DNA of 64,000 bases from Devosia chinhatensis (GCF_000969445.1 NZ_JZEY01000061.1:1227501-1291500), one strand, 5' to 3'; shown: positions 33,933 through 43,731, numbered from the stretch's first letter. Notes: a model not told the origin generated them from the sequence alone. Translations and numbers: made by a program.

Positions 33933-34604
33933 TCAACGGTCCACCACCATGTCAAAGATCACGTCGGCCCGGTCGCGCGAGGCCTCGACGAGATCGTAGT
34001 TCGGCAGGTCGTTGCGCTCGATATGGGCTTTGTTGCGTTCCGCCGAGAAAAGCCCTTCCTCCCCGTGTCGCTTCATCAGTCGGTCACGCACCGTATCGCG
34101 CGGCACATGGATGAACACGGCATAGTTAAGCAGCGCCTTGACGCCGGCCCAGGGCCCTTCCGTTAGCAGCAGATAATTGCCTTCCACCACCAGCACCTTT
34201 ACGTCCGGCACAACGGTGAAGGCATCGTCCACCACATCCTCGATCTTGCGGCTATAACCCGGGCCGCTGACGGCATCATTGGCGTGCTTGAGCCGGTTGA
34301 GAAAGGTGACGAAGGCTGCGCCCTCGAATGTGTGGGGAGCGCCCTTGTAGTCGGTCTGCCCCATGGCCTCGATCTTGGCATGCCGCATGTGAAAGCCGTC
34401 CATGGGAACATAGGCGGCGCTGCCCGGCTTGACCGCATTGAGCATGGCGACCAGTTCCACCGCGAGGGTGGACTTGCCCGATCCCGGCCCGCCGGCCAGC
34501 CCGATGGCGATCCGCCGGCCGTCGGCGGCACTTTCCATTTCAAGAATATGCGGCACAAGGCGCGACAGGGCCTGCGCCGGGGTCAAATGGATCGTTTCGG
34601 CCAT
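33933..34604 (-). CDS. P-loop nucleoside/pantothenate-kinase-like protein, FrcK-like
   Basis: 223-residue cytoplasmic kinase. P-loop GGPGSGKST at residues 38-46, then AYVPMDGFHMRHAKIEAMG with the DGFH motif of pantothenate/uridine kinases, GPGYSRKIEDVV, and LVVEGNYLLL (Walker B-like, about 140-149). Such proteins occur as FrcK at the end of rhizobial frc operons, where they are needed for full fructose transport. Here frcBCA ends at 23516 without frcK, and this gene may be the displaced member. It starts one base after the stop of the small membrane gene upstream. Confidence 0.78.
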   Translation of the reverse strand: MAETIHLTPAQALSRLVPHILEMESAADGRRIAIGLAGGPGSGKSTLAVELVAMLNAVKPGSAAYVPMDGFHMRHAKIEAMGQTDYKGAPHTFEGAAFVTFLNRLKHANDAVSGPGYSRKIEDVVDDAFTVVPDVKVLVVEGNYLLLTEGPWAGVKALLNYAVFIHVPRDTVRDRLMKRHGEEGLFSAERNKAHIERNDLPNYDLVEASRDRADVIFDMVVDR

Positions 34605-34605
34605 G

Positions 34606-34893
34606 TCAGCGTCCCCGCGTCAGGCGCAGCAAAAGCCAGATGGGCAGAACAATCGCGGCGCCGGCCAGAATATAGGCGCCCATTTGCCTGAACACGCCCG
34701 CCCCGTCACGGAGCGCTTCTCGCACCATATCCACCGCTCCGCGCACCAGATCAACGGCATCAAAGCCAAAGACCGACATCACAAATCCGACCAGAAGCGA
34801 CAAAAGGACCAGCTTGATGATCACCGACGCTGGGCGGCCGCCCATCATTCGCTCCAATGCGGAACGGTTATGCGGTCGATATTCTTCTGTCAT
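34606..34893 (-). CDS. Small membrane protein, DUF6460-like
   Basis: 95 residues from the ATG at 34893 (four more from 34905). A soluble N-terminus is followed by two membrane segments: about 24-45 (VIIKLVLLSLLVGFVMSVFG) and about 70-90 (GAYILAGAAIVLPIWLLLRL). An amphipathic helix VDLVRGAVDMVREALRDG lies between them. It resembles short rhizobial proteins grouped as DUF6460. Nothing is known of its role. It probably shares a transcript with the FrcK-like kinase. Confidence 0.7.
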   Translation of the reverse strand: MTEEYRPHNRSALERMMGGRPASVIIKLVLLSLLVGFVMSVFGFDAVDLVRGAVDMVREALRDGAGVFRQMGAYILAGAAIVLPIWLLLRLTRGR

Positions 34894-35007
34894 GGCCGGC
34901 TCCATTTGGCAGGGTCAAGCCCATCATATAGGCTGTTGGGTGATTTGTATTAGGTGCTCGGTGTCAGAAAGCTGGTCACATTATCTGCGTGAGCACCGGG
35001 TGCCGGC

Positions 35008-37494
35008 ATGACGCCTGTTCTGCCGCCGGTCATCGCCAATTGGTTTGCAGAGCGCGCCTGGTCCCCGCGCCAGCATCAGCTCGATGTGCTCGCTTCCTAC
35101 CAGGCCGGTGCCAGTCAGTTATTGATTGCACCCACCGGCGCCGGCAAGACCCTGGCCGGCTTCCTGCCGACCTTGACCGATCTCGTCGACGGGCAGTTCG
35201 ATGGATTGCACACCCTCTATATCTCACCGCTCAAGGCGCTGGCGGTGGACGTGCAGCGCAATCTCTCAACACCGGTCGTGGAAATGGGCTTGCCCATTCG
35301 CGTCGAAGCCAGAACCGGGGACACTTCGGCCGCCAAGCGTGCACGCCAGCGCAGCCGCCCGCCCCATGTCTTGCTGACCACGCCTGAGCAGCTGGCCCTC
35401 CTCATCTCGCATCCGCATGCCGACCAATTGTTCGGCACCCTGCGCCGCGTGGTGCTGGATGAATTGCATGCCCTCGTCACCTCGAAGCGCGGCGACCTCT
35501 TGGCGCTGGGTCTTGCCCGGCTTGCCAGCCTCGCCCCCGCGCTGCGCGTAACGGCGCTGTCGGCAACGGTGGCCCGGCCGGATCTGCTGCGCGACTGGAT
35601 CGCCCAGCCGCATCCGGAGCGGCGCACGGACCTCTTGCACATGGTGGGTGGTGCTCCACCGGAATTGGCTATCCTCAAGACCGAAGAACGCCTGCCCTGG
35701 GCCGGTCATTCGGCTGCCTATGCCCGCGCCGAACTTTACAAGGTCATCCAGCGCCACAAGACCACGCTGCTTTTCGTCAATACGCGCAGTCAGGCCGAGA
35801 TGCTGTTCCAAGGGCTCTGGGACATCAACGAGGACATGCTGCCCATCGCACTCCATCACGGGTCGCTTTCCGTGGAACAGCGCCGAAAGGTGGAGGCCGC
35901 CATGGCGAATGGCCAGCTCAAGGCGGTCGTTTGTACGTCCACTCTCGATCTGGGCATCGACTGGGGCGATGTCGATCTCGTCATTCAGGTGGGTGCGCCG
36001 AAGGGTTCATCCCGCATGCTGCAGCGGATCGGTCGCGCAAACCACCGGCTCGACGATCCCTCGCGGGCGCTGCTCGTGCCGTCCAACCGCTTCGAGGTGC
36101 TTGAGTGCGAGGCGGCTGTCGAGGCCGTGGCCGAGGGCCATCAGGACAGCGAAGATCCCCAGCCCGGTGGCTATGATGTCCTGGCGCAGCACATTTTGGG
36201 CATGGCCTGTGCCGAACCCTTTCGAGCTGACGATCTTTATGGCGAAGTCACCGGCGCCTGGCCCTATCGCGACCTGCCGCGCAAGCAATTCGACCGCGTA
36301 CTCGACTTCGTGGCCACGGGTGGCTATGCGCTTCAGGCCTATGAACGCTACGCGCGGCTGCGCCTGACCGAAGATGGCTTGTGGCGCATTTCCAATCCAC
36401 AGGTGGCCCAGCAATATCGGCTCAATATCGGCACCATCATCGAGGAACCGATGGTGCGCGTGCGGCTGGTGCGCAGCAAGGACCAAAAGCGCGGCCGCAC
36501 CACCGGTCCCATCGGTGCGGGCGGCCGGGTGCTGGGGGAAATGGAGGAATACTTTTTCTCCACCCTGTCCCCGGGTGACACCTTCATCTTCGGTGGCGAA
36601 ATCGTCGCCTTCGAGGGCATGAAGGACAACGAGGCCTTCGTCTCGCGCGGCTTTGCCAAGGACCCCAAGATACCCTCCTATATGGGTGGTCGGTTCCCGC
36701 TCTCCACCTACCTCGCCGAACGCGTCCGGCGCATCATGGACAGTCCCGCCGACTGGCCCAAGCTGCCTGACCAGGTCGCGGACTGGCTGCGCCTTCAACA
36801 GGGCTTTTCCGTGCTGCCGCGCCGCGACAGCCTACTGGTCGAGACTTTCCCGCGCGGCACGCAGAATTATCTTGTGTGCTATCCATTCGAGGGGCGGCTG
36901 GCGCACCAGACCCTGGGCATGCTGCTGACCCGGCGGCTCGAACGCATGCGCGCCCGCCCGCTGGGCTTTGTGGCCTCGGAATACGCCCTGGCCATCTGGG
37001 GCTTGGGCGACCTCTCCGCCCTCATCCGGACAGGACGGCTCAGCCTTGACGAGCTGTTCGACGAGGACATGCTGGGCGACGACCTCGAATCCTGGCTCGA
37101 TGAATCGGCGTTGATGAAGCGCACCTTCCGCAATTGTGCGATCATTGCCGGGCTGATCGAACGCCGCCATCCGGGTAAGGAAAAAACCGGGCGCCAGATC
37201 ACCATGTCTTCCGATCTCATCTACGATGTGCTCTACCAGCACGAGCCCGACCATATCCTGATCCAGGCCACCCGACGCGACGCGGCACGGGGTCTGCTCG
37301 ATATCGAACGCCTTGGCCAGATGCTGGCGCGCATCCGCCATCACATCGTCCACATGCCGCTCACGCAGATTTCACCACTGGCAGTGCCCGTTATGCTCGA
37401 TATCGGCAAGGAACCCATTTTCGGGGAGGGACGGGAATCAGCTATGGCTGAGGCCGCCGAGGAGCTTCTGCGGGAAGCCGTCGGCGAGCACTGA
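35008..37494 (+). CDS. Ligase-associated DNA damage response DEXH-box helicase (Lhr-like)
   Basis: 828-residue superfamily 2 helicase. Motif I LLIAPTGAGKTLAGFLP (about 39-55), Ia YISPLKALAVDVQRN, II VVLDELHAL (DELH box), III TALSATVA, V and VI with STLDLGIDWGDVDLVIQVGAPKGS and QRIGRANHR, then the long winged-helix and beta-barrel C-terminus typical of Lhr-core helicases. Members of this branch stand next to an ATP-dependent ligase, a metallo-beta-lactamase exonuclease and PdeM. Here only pdeM follows, 57 bp downstream. Confidence 0.93.
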   Translation: MTPVLPPVIANWFAERAWSPRQHQLDVLASYQAGASQLLIAPTGAGKTLAGFLPTLTDLVDGQFDGLHTLYISPLKALAVDVQRNLSTPVVEMGLPIRVEARTGDTSAAKRARQRSRPPHVLLTTPEQLALLISHPHADQLFGTLRRVVLDELHALVTSKRGDLLALGLARLASLAPALRVTALSATVARPDLLRDWIAQPHPERRTDLLHMVGGAPPELAILKTEERLPWAGHSAAYARAELYKVIQRHKTTLLFVNTRSQAEMLFQGLWDINEDMLPIALHHGSLSVEQRRKVEAAMANGQLKAVVCTSTLDLGIDWGDVDLVIQVGAPKGSSRMLQRIGRANHRLDDPSRALLVPSNRFEVLECEAAVEAVAEGHQDSEDPQPGGYDVLAQHILGMACAEPFRADDLYGEVTGAWPYRDLPRKQFDRVLDFVATGGYALQAYERYARLRLTEDGLWRISNPQVAQQYRLNIGTIIEEPMVRVRLVRSKDQKRGRTTGPIGAGGRVLGEMEEYFFSTLSPGDTFIFGGEIVAFEGMKDNEAFVSRGFAKDPKIPSYMGGRFPLSTYLAERVRRIMDSPADWPKLPDQVADWLRLQQGFSVLPRRDSLLVETFPRGTQNYLVCYPFEGRLAHQTLGMLLTRRLERMRARPLGFVASEYALAIWGLGDLSALIRTGRLSLDELFDEDMLGDDLESWLDESALMKRTFRNCAIIAGLIERRHPGKEKTGRQITMSSDLIYDVLYQHEPDHILIQATRRDAARGLLDIERLGQMLARIRHHIVHMPLTQISPLAVPVMLDIGKEPIFGEGRESAMAEAAEELLREAVGEH

Positions 37495-37551
37495 GCCTGC
37501 TCGGCCCGCTCCGGCATGAGTGGGCCTTCCAGAAATCGATACGACCACAAT

Positions 37552-38259
37552 ATGACCATCGCTGCCTTCGCTGATCCTGATCCGGACGTTTCCGTGCTGC
37601 GTTTTGCCGGCCATAATTTCGAACCCCTGCCATCTGGCGCCCTTTACTGGCGTGCGCGGGAAACGCTGCTGGTTGCGGATCTGCATTTTGAAAAGATGGC
37701 GAGCTTCGCGCGGCGTGGTCAGATGCTGCCGCCCTACGATACCGCCATGACGCTGACACGGCTGGAAAGCGATCTGCGGCGAACGGGCGCCAGAACGCTT
37801 CTTTCGCTGGGCGATACCTTCCACCGGGCGGATGCCAGCGCCTTGCTGACGCCGGCGGACCGGATGCGCATCGACGCCATCGTGGACAATGTCTCGTGCA
37901 TATGGCTCTCTGGCAATCACGATCCGGCGCCCCACGCCATTGGCGGCGATTGCCGGCCTGAGCTGGAACTCGATGGGCTGCATTTCACGCACGAGCCCTG
38001 CAAGGGTAGGACGGGCTTGATCGCCGGGCACTTGCACCCGGCGGCCCGTGTCGCCATGCAGGGTCGCTCGGTGCGCAAATCCTGCTTCGTGCATGACAAC
38101 CGGCTGATGATCCTGCCGGCCTATGGCAGCTCGACCGGGGCGATCAACATCCTTTCGCCCGCTTTCGTCGGCCTGTTTCACTGGCCAGCGCTGGAAGTAA
38201 CCATGCTGGGCCGCGACCGGACCTATCCGGTGCCGGTCAGGCGCCTGGTCGGGGGGTAG
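37552..38259 (+). CDS. pdeM: Ligase-associated DNA damage response endonuclease PdeM
   Basis: 235-residue calcineurin-like metallophosphoesterase. Metal ligands lie in LLVADLHFEKMASFARRG (D-x-H), LSLGDTFHR (GD), IWLSGNHDPAP (GNHD) and GLIAGHLHPAAR (GHxH). It follows the Lhr-like helicase in the ligase-associated repair set. The start is not certain: ATG 37552 and ATG 37516 are in frame and neither has a clear ribosome-binding site; 37552 was chosen because it gives the usual spacing to the GALYW segment. Confidence 0.9.
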   Translation: MTIAAFADPDPDVSVLRFAGHNFEPLPSGALYWRARETLLVADLHFEKMASFARRGQMLPPYDTAMTLTRLESDLRRTGARTLLSLGDTFHRADASALLTPADRMRIDAIVDNVSCIWLSGNHDPAPHAIGGDCRPELELDGLHFTHEPCKGRTGLIAGHLHPAARVAMQGRSVRKSCFVHDNRLMILPAYGSSTGAINILSPAFVGLFHWPALEVTMLGRDRTYPVPVRRLVGG

Positions 38260-38276
38260 CCTCAAAGGAGGCTCGG

Positions 38277-39038
38277 TCAGCGGCGGAACAGGATGCCGCC
38301 AAGCCAGCCTGTGAACAGCGCAAGGATCACGCAGGAAATGCCGTAGAGAAGCGGATATTGGGTCGCAGACTGCGCCAAAAAGCGCTCGAACCCGATCTTG
38401 CGCACTGCGAAGCCTTCCGATTTCCGGCTGATCAGCTGGCCGTCCTTGAACACATAGGTCTGGGCGATATAGGGCCCTGGCGGTGCGCTGCTGGGCAGGG
38501 TGAGCTGTGCCGAATAGAAGGTATCGGACATGAATTGAACGCCGTTCTCCTGAACGCCGAACAGACCTTCCTGCGACATCAGGCGGATCAGTTCGCGCCC
38601 AAAATTGAGCGTGCGCATGAAGCCGGCCGGATTGGGCGCCATGGCGTATGATTCTGGCAGGATATGATTGGCGTTGAGGATCGAGATATCGGCAATGTCG
38701 ATGAGGCGTCGGCTCGACAGCACGTGAAAATAACTCGGAAAGCGGCTGAAGGCGACCTGTTCGGTATTGAGCCAGACCCCGAAATTATTGGTCATGCGCC
38801 GCGCCACGCGATCCTGGGTGGGGCCCAGGACCACGATCACCACCTGGAACGGTCCTTCCACCACGCGCTCGGTTGCTCCGGCTTCGGGCGCAATCGTGCC
38901 GTAAAAGGTCATGCGCTCGCCGTCGAAGCTCGACGTGATTTGCACGGTGTCATTGGAAAGACCCGAAATCAGCCGTGCGGCACCGGCCGGGAGCGTCAGC
39001 GCAAGGAGCAGGGTAAGCAGGGCGAGCAACCGGATCAT
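38277..39038 (-). CDS. TIGR02186 family membrane-anchored protein
   Basis: 253 residues: signal peptide or N-terminal anchor (2-20, ending PAGAARL), a periplasmic beta-rich domain (ISSFDGERMTFYGTI-like segment near 35-50, VVIVVLGPTQDRVARRMTNNFGVWLNT about 68-94) and one C-terminal membrane segment (about 226-250). This alphaproteobacterial family is nearly always beside a TauE/SafE exporter. Its start overlaps the TauE stop by 4 bp (ATGA). The pair likely exports an anionic sulfur compound, this protein acting on the periplasmic side; that role is inferred. Confidence 0.85.
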   Translation of the reverse strand: MIRLLALLTLLLALTLPAGAARLISGLSNDTVQITSSFDGERMTFYGTIAPEAGATERVVEGPFQVVIVVLGPTQDRVARRMTNNFGVWLNTEQVAFSRFPSYFHVLSSRRLIDIADISILNANHILPESYAMAPNPAGFMRTLNFGRELIRLMSQEGLFGVQENGVQFMSDTFYSAQLTLPSSAPPGPYIAQTYVFKDGQLISRKSEGFAVRKIGFERFLAQSATQYPLLYGISCVILALFTGWLGGILFRR

Positions 39039-39997
39039 CGGGCAATACTCGTCACGGCCATCGAGTAAATGTCGCTCGGCGTCAGGACCAGCGAGAGTCC
39101 GAAACGGATGGCGACGGCCAGCACCAGGAGCGCCAGTAGGCCACGCAATTGCTCGCCCCGCAGATGCTTGCCGGCCGCTGCGCCGAACTGGGCGCCCGCA
39201 ACGCCGCCAACCATGAGGCAGAACGCAAGAAGGATATCGACGCTCTGGCTCTGGACGGCATGCAGAATGGTGGTCGCCGCCATCATCGCCACCACCTGGG
39301 CCAGCGAGGTGCCGATGACCACGCTGCCGGGCACGCGCAGCAGATAGACCAGAGCCGGGACCATGATGAAGCCGCCGCCAATACCAAGCAGCGAGCCGAC
39401 GAAGCCGATGAACAGCCCGATGACCAGGACCGGCAGGACGCTGATATAGAGCCGGCTCTTCTTGAAGCGTACGCGTAGCGGCAGGCCATGCATCCAGTTG
39501 TGCTGATGCGGGAGCCGCTCGCGCACCACAATGCCCTGTCGGCGCTTGAGCAGCGAGCGCACCGATTCCTGCAGCATCATGATGCCGACAAAACCGAGCA
39601 GCAGCAAAAAGCCGAGCGCAATCACGAGATCGAGCTGTCCGGCTTCGCGGAGAAGGGCGAACGCGGCGACGCCGCCGAAGGCACCCAATATGCCTGACAG
39701 CACCAGGTAGAGCGCCAGGTGCAGGTCAATCCCGCCCCGCCGGTAATGACTGAGGGCTCCCGATGTCGAAGCCGCGACGACCTGGCCGGTCACTGAGGCA
39801 ACTGCGACAGCTGTCGGAACGCCGGAAAAGATCAGAAGAGGCGTCAGCAGAAAACCGCCGCCGACCCCGAACAGACCGGACAAAAAGCCGACTGCCCCTC
39901 CGATCCCCACGAGAAAGAAGAGGTTCACGGAAAGCTCGGCGATCGGCAGATAGATCTGCAAGACCTTGAATCCGTTCCAATGCGTAGTGCCGGCCAT
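39035..39997 (-). CDS. Sulfite exporter TauE/SafE family protein
   Basis: 320-residue permease with eight membrane segments in two repeats, each starting with a Gly-rich stretch: FLVGIGGAVGFLSGLFGVGGGFLLTPLL (about 27-54) and GLFIGFVGSLLGIGGGFIMVPALVYLL (about 194-220). The central soluble loop is basic (RRQGIVVRERLPHQHN). The TauE family exports sulfite or sulfoacetate-like anions, and related members serve other anions. It is the first gene of the two-gene unit with TIGR02186. The 104 bp before it hold the terminator of the podJ-like gene. Confidence 0.9.
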   Translation of the reverse strand: MAGTTHWNGFKVLQIYLPIAELSVNLFFLVGIGGAVGFLSGLFGVGGGFLLTPLLIFSGVPTAVAVASVTGQVVAASTSGALSHYRRGGIDLHLALYLVLSGILGAFGGVAAFALLREAGQLDLVIALGFLLLLGFVGIMMLQESVRSLLKRRQGIVVRERLPHQHNWMHGLPLRVRFKKSRLYISVLPVLVIGLFIGFVGSLLGIGGGFIMVPALVYLLRVPGSVVIGTSLAQVVAMMAATTILHAVQSQSVDILLAFCLMVGGVAGAQFGAAAGKHLRGEQLRGLLALLVLAVAIRFGLSLVLTPSDIYSMAVTSIAR

Positions 39998-40044
39998 CCT
40001 AAGGGAAGGTCCGTCAACAAGAGGTCAAAGCATCGACGCTTTGG

Positions 40045-40078
40045 CAAAAAAGTACGGCCCGGACCTAAGCCCGAGCCG
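40045..40078 (-). terminator. Terminator of the podJ-like gene
   Basis: On the minus strand a 9-bp stem, ACGGCTCGG / CCGGGCCGT (one G-T pair), with an 8-nt loop, is followed by AC and six T. It is 24 bp after the podJ-like stop and before the TauE gene. Confidence 0.85.
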
Positions 40079-40101
40079 TGACTTAGTCAATTTGTTTGCG
40101 C

Positions 40102-43100
40102 TCAGACCGGCTGGCTGCCCAGCACGGCCAAGAGGCGTGGGTTGATCTGGCCGACTTCGCTCATGCCGGTCTCGCGCTCGAAGGTCTTGATCGCTTCGGC
40201 GGTGCGCGGGCCCACTACGCCATCGGGCGTCCCGATGTCGAAGCCAAGACGCGCCAGGGTCTGCTGCACCTTGAGCACGATGTCGCGGCCCTTGATCGTT
40301 TCGCCTGGGTCAAAGGTGCTCGACCAGGTGCCGATCGGCGCATAATTGGCCGCCAGCACGATCGGCGCGTTCTTCCACTCGCCCAGGGTTTCGGTGATGC
40401 GGCTGACGGCCTCGGCCGACAGCGACTTGGCGATATCGTCGCGCGCCTGGGCGGCATCCTTATCGCCACTGCGTGCAGCCAGTGAGAACCACTTGAACGA
40501 ATTCTCGAAGCTCTGCTCGACGCCGAGCCCCCTTGCATAGAGCATGCCCAGATTGAACTGGCTGTCGGTCATGCCCATGGCTGCGGCCTTCTCGAACCAT
40601 TCTGCGGCCAGTTCGAATTGCTGCTCGCCCAACTGGCCGCCGGCATAGAGCGCGGCCAAGTTGTGCATCGCCATGCGATTGCCGGATTCGGCAGCGCGCT
40701 GATACCAGAGACGGGCCTGCTCCATGTCCTGCTCGACGCCGGTGCCGAGCTCATAAAGATTACCAAGCCGGTATTGCGCCGGAGAAAAACCCTGCGCCGC
40801 CGACCGCTCATACCAGATGGCGGCGGCCTCGAAATCCTGCTCGACCTGGCGGCCTTCGCTGAAGATCGCAGCGACCTCGAACTGAGCCGAGGCGCTGCCC
40901 TTGGCGGCTGCCTCGCGCAGTTCAAGCGGTCCGATGGCCTCCGGCGGGAGGTCAAAACTTTCGGCGGCTGCATTGAGCTCGGGAATCGGCGCGGCCGTGT
41001 CGATTGCCGCCTGCTCGCGGATGGACCCAGTAATTTCGGGGGCGGGCTCGGGCGCGGCAGGTGCCAATTCGATCCGGCCGTTCTCGGCCGTGAGACTCGG
41101 CGGCATCGCAGTGGACATGGCCGGCGTCGAGGCACGCGAAAAGCTCATCGGCTCGCCAGGATTGATCGAGCCGGTGGCTGTGGCGTCGGCAAAATCGATG
41201 ATGCGCGGCCCCACGAGGTCGGACTGGTCCGCTGACGGTTCCGGATTGGCGGGCGCTGCCTCCGGCACACTGGTGCTGGCAGCGGCGGCATTCTGTGACG
41301 CTGCCGGCGGGTTCATCCGCTGAAGGACCAGATTGAGCGCCAGCATGGAGACGGCGACAAGCGTGGCGGCGAGCAGCAGCGGCCGGCGATGACGGGTGAG
41401 GAAGCTTTGCTTGTCGCCCTCGTCGCCAGGCCTGGTGGTTGCCTGGATATCGGGCGCGGCCGGAGTCGCCTTGCCCTTCCTGCCTTGCTTGACCGCAAGC
41501 TTTTCAGCCTTGTTTTGCTTTTCCGGCTTGGCTGGCTTTTCCGCGACAACGGCCGCAGCTGGAGTTTCGATCGGGTCGCTTGCCTCGTCTCTGGACGGAC
41601 GGACCCGCGCCAGGGCACGGGCAATGATCGAATTGCCTGCGGCCGCTTCGGGCTTTTCCTGTCGCAAGCGCTGGGCGCGCCGGGCGGCTGCGACGAAGGT
41701 GCTCGTGCTCGTGCTCGAGGGCGCCGTTGCTTCCACCTTGGGCTCGGGCTTGGGCGCGACCTCGGCAAACGGATCGACGTCCTGGGGGGCAAGGCTCGAT
41801 AGCGGTCGCGGCGGCATCTGCGCCTGCGACGGATCAAAGCTATGTGCTGCAGGGCTCGGTGCGGCTTCGCTCTTTGCGCGGGAAGGCATGGCGCGCTTGG
41901 ATGCTGGAGCCGCGCCGGCCTGACGGAAGCCCGGATCGATCAGCGGCGCATCGTCTGCCGGATTGGCGGGCATGGCATCGCTCTTGTCGCGACTGAGGCC
42001 GGCCAGGATCGTATCGAGCTTGGCGTGGCTGTCCCGACGCGGCTCGATTGCTTCCTCGAAAGGATCGAGCTTCGTTTCTGCCGGGGCCGGCATGACGGGA
42101 GCGGAAAGTTCCGGCTTGGGTTCTGTCTTGAGTTCGACCTTCGGTTCGGCCTTGTGTTCGGCCGGCGGGGCGTCACTCCGCCCGGACAGCATGGCTTCGA
42201 GCCTGGCGAGACGCTCGGCGGTATCGCGTCCAGCCGTGTTGAGCAGCGCCGACATGCGCTTTTCCATGGCCTGGATATCTTCGCTCCCCGTCGCGGGTGC
42301 AGAGGACTGGGCCACAGCGGCCGAGGCCTTGGTTGCGATCATGTCGGCCAATGAGTCGTAATCGGGCGTCTTGCCGGCCGACTTGATGAGACCTGTCAGG
42401 CGGTCTTCGATGCTCTTGAGGCTTTCCGGACCGAACATGGCGACAGGGGCGGGGGCCTTTCGGCTGATCACTTCGCCGGTGCGTTCCGCCACCATGGTGG
42501 CGAGGGCCTCGAAATCCTGCTTATCCTCGCCACTTGCATAGAGACGGGCGAGGCCCTCCAACTGGGTTCCGGCATCGTCCATGCGGGCCATCAGCGCCTT
42601 GAGCTGGCTTTCGACGGCGCTGGTGTCGATCTTGTCGCTGAGGGCCTCGATCTGGTTTTCGAGCCGCAGGAAACGCGGCTCGAGCCCGGCACTGACCACA
42701 TCGCGCAGGGCATGAATCTCGGACTTGAGCGCGGCGACGTCGTCGTTGCCGCCGTCCATTTCCTCGATCCGGTCCGTCAGGGCTGCGATCCGCGCGACCA
42801 GAAAATCGGGCTCGCCCGATTTTTCCTGCATCGCCCGCGTAAAGGACGCCAATTCGCCGGTGAGGCTCTCGAAATCGGCCGACGACACGGCAACGTTGCG
42901 TTCCAGTGCATCGACCCGGTCATAGACGTTGCGCATGCCGGCCTCGATGGCTTCCATCGACGGTGCCAGAGCGGCAAGTGGGTCCGTGGGGGATGACGCA
43001 CCGCGCCGGGTTTCCCGCGCTACCTCGCGTTCCATTTGCTGCGCCTGCAGCTCGGCGAGCTTGCTGACGGTGCCCGAGACGTCGTCGAGACGGGCATTGA

Positions 43101-43731
43101 CCGCATCGAGGTCCACGCGGGGCGCATGTTCGATCATCGCACCCAAGGCGGCGATCTGCGCTTCGAGACGCTTGACCTGGCCGGTCTCGCCGATGGCGCC
43201 CGCCAGAAGCTCGACCACCTGGGTGAGTTGCTCGACCTGCCCGGCCACTTCGCGGACATTGCCGGCGCCGTGCTTCTGGCTTCGCAAATCCTCTTCGAGG
43301 CTTTCAAGCCGCTCACTCATGCCACCCACAAGCACACTCAGCTCACGGATTTCGGGCATGTCGATACGGCGCATGGCCGAAACCTGCGCGCCCTGGCGGC
43401 TGCGGATCTGGGCGATGGCCTGGGTGAGATCGTCGGCGTCATCGGCAAATTCGGGGCGGTCGCGATCGCTGAACCGGTCGACAGCCCGCTTGACGGTGCG
43501 CAAGGCCTCTTGGCGCCGCGACGTGGTTTCGGTGCCGTTCATCTGGTCGCGCAGGCTGCGCACACGCTGGGTCAGCCCATTGGCCGCCGGGACCTCGGTA
43601 ATGACCTCGGCCTGACCATAATGGCTTTCCACCTTGTCGAGCAGCGCGACCAATTCGCCGCGCAAGGCTTGCCATTCGCTCGCTTCGCGGGCCGGTTCGG
43701 CAAAGTCCGTTTGGGAGGAGGCGCGCGGCAT
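40102..43731 (-). CDS. podJ: PodJ-like polar organelle development protein
   Basis: 1209-residue polarity protein with the PodJ layout. Residues 1 to about 500 are predicted coiled coil rich in heptads (for example SVLVGGMSERLESLEEDLRS), cytoplasmic. About 500-780 is a Pro/Ala/Glu-rich linker with KVELKTEPKPEL-type repeats. One membrane segment lies at about 781-801 (LLLAATLVAVSMLALNLVLQ). The periplasmic part has Sel1/TPR-like repeats at about 943-1093 (YERSAAQGFSPAQYRLGNLY and similar) and a peptidoglycan-binding domain at about 1147-1193 (LARLGFDIGTPDGVVGPRT). PodJ marks the new pole in Caulobacter and in polar-growing rhizobia. It is divergent from a NarL-type regulator. Confidence 0.88.
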   Translation of the reverse strand: MPRASSQTDFAEPAREASEWQALRGELVALLDKVESHYGQAEVITEVPAANGLTQRVRSLRDQMNGTETTSRRQEALRTVKRAVDRFSDRDRPEFADDADDLTQAIAQIRSRQGAQVSAMRRIDMPEIRELSVLVGGMSERLESLEEDLRSQKHGAGNVREVAGQVEQLTQVVELLAGAIGETGQVKRLEAQIAALGAMIEHAPRVDLDAVNARLDDVSGTVSKLAELQAQQMEREVARETRRGASSPTDPLAALAPSMEAIEAGMRNVYDRVDALERNVAVSSADFESLTGELASFTRAMQEKSGEPDFLVARIAALTDRIEEMDGGNDDVAALKSEIHALRDVVSAGLEPRFLRLENQIEALSDKIDTSAVESQLKALMARMDDAGTQLEGLARLYASGEDKQDFEALATMVAERTGEVISRKAPAPVAMFGPESLKSIEDRLTGLIKSAGKTPDYDSLADMIATKASAAVAQSSAPATGSEDIQAMEKRMSALLNTAGRDTAERLARLEAMLSGRSDAPPAEHKAEPKVELKTEPKPELSAPVMPAPAETKLDPFEEAIEPRRDSHAKLDTILAGLSRDKSDAMPANPADDAPLIDPGFRQAGAAPASKRAMPSRAKSEAAPSPAAHSFDPSQAQMPPRPLSSLAPQDVDPFAEVAPKPEPKVEATAPSSTSTSTFVAAARRAQRLRQEKPEAAAGNSIIARALARVRPSRDEASDPIETPAAAVVAEKPAKPEKQNKAEKLAVKQGRKGKATPAAPDIQATTRPGDEGDKQSFLTRHRRPLLLAATLVAVSMLALNLVLQRMNPPAASQNAAAASTSVPEAAPANPEPSADQSDLVGPRIIDFADATATGSINPGEPMSFSRASTPAMSTAMPPSLTAENGRIELAPAAPEPAPEITGSIREQAAIDTAAPIPELNAAAESFDLPPEAIGPLELREAAAKGSASAQFEVAAIFSEGRQVEQDFEAAAIWYERSAAQGFSPAQYRLGNLYELGTGVEQDMEQARLWYQRAAESGNRMAMHNLAALYAGGQLGEQQFELAAEWFEKAAAMGMTDSQFNLGMLYARGLGVEQSFENSFKWFSLAARSGDKDAAQARDDIAKSLSAEAVSRITETLGEWKNAPIVLAANYAPIGTWSSTFDPGETIKGRDIVLKVQQTLARLGFDIGTPDGVVGPRTAEAIKTFERETGMSEVGQINPRLLAVLGSQPV

